Shown one piece after another: positions 62,607 to 64,000 of a DNA stretch of 64,000 bases. The DNA comes from Flaccisagitta enflata (Eukaryota; Chaetognatha; Sagittoidea; Aphragmophora). The position numbers were made by a program, and so were the translations under genes. The DNA is taken from the NCBI GenBank assembly GCA_965153355.1, contig OZ231127.1, positions 22,940,001 to 23,004,000 on the forward strand, given 5' to 3'. Within the stretch, counting starts at the first letter, position 1; each line of letters opens with the position of its first letter. Under the pieces are notes generated by a model. The model was not told the DNA's origin, did no database searches, and worked only from the letters and a program-made list of their open reading frames with translations.

Positions 62607-62690
62607 CGTTTTCGTCGTTAGAGATTTGTCGGCCGATGTAATAACGATCTTCGGGGTCTTCCGGGTCGTCAACGTCTAATACGGCGGGGA
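55941..62690 (-). CDS. PET-LIM domain protein (testin/Lmpt/prickle group), partial, five exons
   Basis: Exons on the minus strand: 62690-62503, 61897-61781, 61232-61116, 60721-60575 and 56009-55941; the last four junctions are phase 0 and all have GT-AG sites. The first exon ends with the PET start SEYAWVPPGIGKDE; the next two complete PET (IEEYFDNLPRNKVPKIGS, GERYREKQLLIQMPRQDL, then DFCKTL...ALDCGFV). Exon 4 opens LIM1: NCERC, 17 residues to WHPACYTCNVC, then AEILIDLHYCYQ. Exon 5 completes it: DGKLYCERHFAE and PRCSACDE. Zinc ligands of LIM1 are intact. Family members are cytoplasmic scaffolds at actin, adhesion or planar-polarity sites. PKIG...GERYR and the QDL...FCK spacing look nearer testin/Lmpt than prickle; this is inference. 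The 5' end needs an upstream exon (first exon starts in phase 1), and LIM2/LIM3 were not found. Confidence 0.85.
56022..56256 (-). mobile_element. Family A, AGTTGCGGA long form, next to a splice acceptor
   Basis: AGTGACGCGGGGTCACAATA, A'' GTTGCGGACGGG, the CCCCCATCC...CACCCAATGCC block, CAACGGACCAACGGACC and an eroded hairpin AGTTGCGTGTCTGCAATTT. It begins about 12 bp upstream (gene sense) of the exon at 56009. Confidence 0.85.
56328..56532 (+). repeat. (CAT)n array, two blocks
   Basis: ATC triplets at 56328-56464 and 56488-56532; the flank AACAATCAATGAAAACCTCAT is present after both, so the second block arose by a larger duplication. Confidence 0.95.
56672..56756 (+). repeat. (GAA)n and (GAAAAA)n tract
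   Basis: About 22 AAG triplets then GAAAAA units. Confidence 0.95.
56772..58078 (-). mobile_element. Family C element interrupted by the hAT-type element
   Basis: Inverted repeats of about 60 bp at 57656 (GGGCAGCGGCCCCAAAGGGC) and ending 58078 (GCCCTTTGGGGCCGCTGCCC), including GATGTCCTGTAGGACA-CAGG. A CCATGTTATTCAATGGGAA unit recurs between them. The tail GGTCAGCGGTACCCGATGCC at 56780 continues after the hAT insert, as in the other two family C copies. Confidence 0.82.
56800..57608. mobile_element. hAT-type element, 809 bp, with 8-bp duplication
   Basis: CAAGCCCGGGCGATT at left and AATCGCCCGGCCTTG at right, flanked by exact CCGATGCC copies (56792-56799, 57609-57616). Subterminal AATACAATAC repeats occur at both ends, and a CT/GTCT tract lies in the middle (57100-57260). 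No transposase frame. Confidence 0.88.
58135..59630 (+). repeat. (CATACTTA)n / (CATA)n array, about 1.5 kb
   Basis: ACATACTTACATACTT units with runs of pure CATA. Long threonine/tyrosine/leucine frames over it are artefacts. Confidence 0.95.
58640..58815. mobile_element. Pogo/Tigger-like MITE, 176 bp
   Basis: CAGTGGAACCCCGC at left and GGGGGTCCTACTG at right with TA on both sides, inside the CATACTTA array. CAGTRGRACC ends are typical of the pogo branch of Tc1/mariner. Internal AAAGGTT units recur. Confidence 0.8.
59820..60240 (+). repeat. (TACCCAAAA)n degenerate minisatellite
   Basis: Units AATACCCAAA, AAGTACCCAAA and AAGTACCCTAAA for about 420 bp, within the giant family A copy. Confidence 0.9.
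60344..60572 (+). repeat. (AAAAAG)n and (CAA)n abutting a splice donor
   Basis: GAAAAA units to 60446, then about 36 CAA triplets ending at the GTTTGTTGTTG donor of the exon at 60575. Confidence 0.95.
61240..61341 (+). repeat. (GT)n microsatellite next to a splice acceptor
   Basis: About 70 bp GT and GTGTGC units; on the gene strand the CA run ends eight bases before the CAG acceptor at 61233. Confidence 0.95.
61529..61663 (+). repeat. (GAAT)n microsatellite
   Basis: About 32 AATG units with a GGAATGAGGG break. Confidence 0.95.
61946..62008 (+). mobile_element. Family A 3' fragment in a PET-LIM intron
   Basis: GTGACCTCACATACGAACCC, CACCCGCACGCGATTGGGG and GCCGTTTATCCGGCCTT match the last 60 bp of the AGTCGCGTG subfamily. 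The 5' part is absent. Confidence 0.7.
62107..62493 (+). mobile_element. Family C element ending 8 bp from a splice donor
   Basis: Inverted repeats of about 57 bp: GGGCAGCGGCCCCGAAGGGG at 62107 and CCCCTTCGGGGCCGCTGCCC ending 62417, including ATGACCTATGCTTTCAC. GGGATTTGGGCCTCAAGACT units lie between. The tail GGGCACGGGTACCGCTGACC-ACCTAACGCTTTTACGA runs to about 62493, next to the donor at 62502. Confidence 0.82.
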
Positions 62691-62702
62691 CTGCAAGGGA
62701 AA

Positions 62703-62920
<218 letters not shown>

Positions 62921-62979
62921 TAGAAGGGGGAAAACAAGCCAGAATGACAAAATCGAAGAAAAAAAACCAACAGAAGTTT

Positions 62980-63078
62980 TGATACAAACCAAATAGATCG
63001 ACCAACGTACAAACGGATAGGAGAACTAGAAGATTCCGCGTCCGACAAGGTCTCGAATTCGTACACGCGTTTACGTAG
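62980..63078 (-). CDS. Possible upstream exon of the PET-LIM gene
   Basis: Minus-strand frame LRKRVYEFETLSDAESSSSP looks coding, is rich in Glu/Ser and follows a GAGAG acceptor-like AG. A GTCGAT donor (after VG) would give the phase needed by the 62690-62503 exon, but both sites are weak, so this remains a candidate. Confidence 0.3.
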
Positions 63079-63574
63079 CTCTCACCAAACTACAGGGATT
63101 CTTGTTCCACTGGACTTAGTGTAAACAGCTCATTTGCATATTGCAGTTCAATAAACATTTTCACTCTGACGGACCTGCAAAAAAGCAGAAACCGTTGCGG
63201 CGTCGCGCACAGTTACACATAGCTTAGACGCATTGTACATTGACATCTACTAGGGACAAACTGAATAGATTTGAAGATAAGAGAGGAAATAAACAAGCAA
63301 ATCACCGATTCTGATGCAGAGGAGTCTGTTTTGAAGAGTAAAGTTTTCAGTAAGTTAAACCATCGTTCCCATTGTGTGATATCGTTTTCAACTTCCTTAC
63401 TTTGATGAGAGGCCGAAGTGCCTCCCTTTTAAGGGCGGCTGCGCGACTTTAAACCCTGCCCCTCGCGCGACCTTGGACCCTGCCCCTACCGCCACCAGGT
63501 TGCAGCGGAAGGGGAAGGGAGCTCAGGATATCTTTTTGGCGATTTATATACACTGACTACGACTTCAAGGCACC

Positions 63575-63713
63575 AGTTGTTTGTATTGCATTGTATTGCA
63601 TTGTATTGTATTGTATTGCATAGTATTGTATTGCATTGCATTGCAATGTATTGTATTGTATTGCATTGCATTGCATTGTATTGTATTGCATTGTATTGCA
63701 TTGTATTATATAT
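63575..63713 (+). repeat. (TTGTATTGCA)n microsatellite
   Basis: TTGTA and TTGCA pentamers for about 140 bp; the same pentamer type (AATAC) appears at the ends of the hAT-type element at 56800. Confidence 0.92.
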
Positions 63714-64000
63714 CATACTGTAATGTATATATTTTTTGATTGTACCATCGAAACAAACTAATAGACCATCACGGTTTTCGATATCTCCTTCATTGGATGC
63801 GTGACGTTCAGACCGACAGATGGACCAAAGGACGGATTTGTACTCATATAGCAGCGCTTTGCCAAACCTAAAATTGCACGATGGTGATTGCATTTAGGGT
63901 GCGTTTCTAGTCAGACAGCCGCGTTTTGAACGGGCTCACTCACTTCGCTCACTCCCTCGTGGGACAGTTGACAGTATTGAATATGTGTTCACACTGTTAT
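63714..64000. other. No supported gene
   Basis: GACCGACAGATGGACCAAAGG near 63812 may be family A debris without a hairpin. Nothing else is recognised. Confidence 0.4.

Overview
The window is repeat-dense genomic DNA of an animal. Three genes with GT-AG introns are supported: a class A GPCR, a secreted protein resembling the ITIH C-terminal domain, and a PET-LIM protein. Telomere-like (TTAGGG/CCCTAA) tracts argue against a typical arthropod (TTAGG) or nematode (TTAGGC). A spiralian or other non-ecdysozoan invertebrate is my low-confidence guess. There is no bacterial, viral or CRISPR content.

Layout. 1-9.5 kb: no supported gene; microsatellites, three long palindromic (foldback) elements, one with a hAT-type MITE inserted in an arm. 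9.6-13.2 kb, minus: two-exon gene for a 956-residue rhodopsin-type GPCR with a long third loop and long Ser/Pro-rich tail. 13.3-31.4 kb: intergenic, mostly (CT)n/(CA)n/(GAA)n tracts and dispersed repeats. 31.45-33.66 kb, plus: TATA box and five exons for a 274-residue secreted protein; its first intron carries an inverted-repeat element filled with telomere-like repeats. 33.7-55.9 kb: intergenic, very rich in transposons, nested insertions and minisatellites. 55.9-62.7 kb, minus: five exons of a PET-LIM gene (PET domain plus first LIM domain); its later exons were not found and may lie at lower coordinates or outside the window.

The dominant non-genic feature is one short mobile-element family (family A here), about 30 recognisable copies or fragments. 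Each starts with TTTTTAG and a perfect hairpin (arm A, loop, arm A'), runs into a GTCC/GGTC tetranucleotide tract, carries a second complement of arm A (A'') near its 3' end, and ends in a small hairpin followed by TTGTT. Hairpin sequence differs between subfamilies (AGTTGCGGA, AGTCGCGTG, AGTCGCGGA, AGATGCGTCC, AGGTGCGAC), but A, A' and A'' change together, and the 3' hairpin also changes on both arms. A therefore has two competing partners, A' (6-8 bp) and A'' (8-10 bp). The plan resembles Helentron-associated HINE/DINE-1-like rolling-circle elements, but no protein-coding partner is in the window, so that class is inference. Several copies have grown internal minisatellites, and others are tandem, nested or placed in introns. 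This family is the best candidate here for something undescribed.

The three genes share no evident pathway. What links them is that their introns are shaped by the same repeats, with transposons or microsatellites within a few bases of several splice sites.
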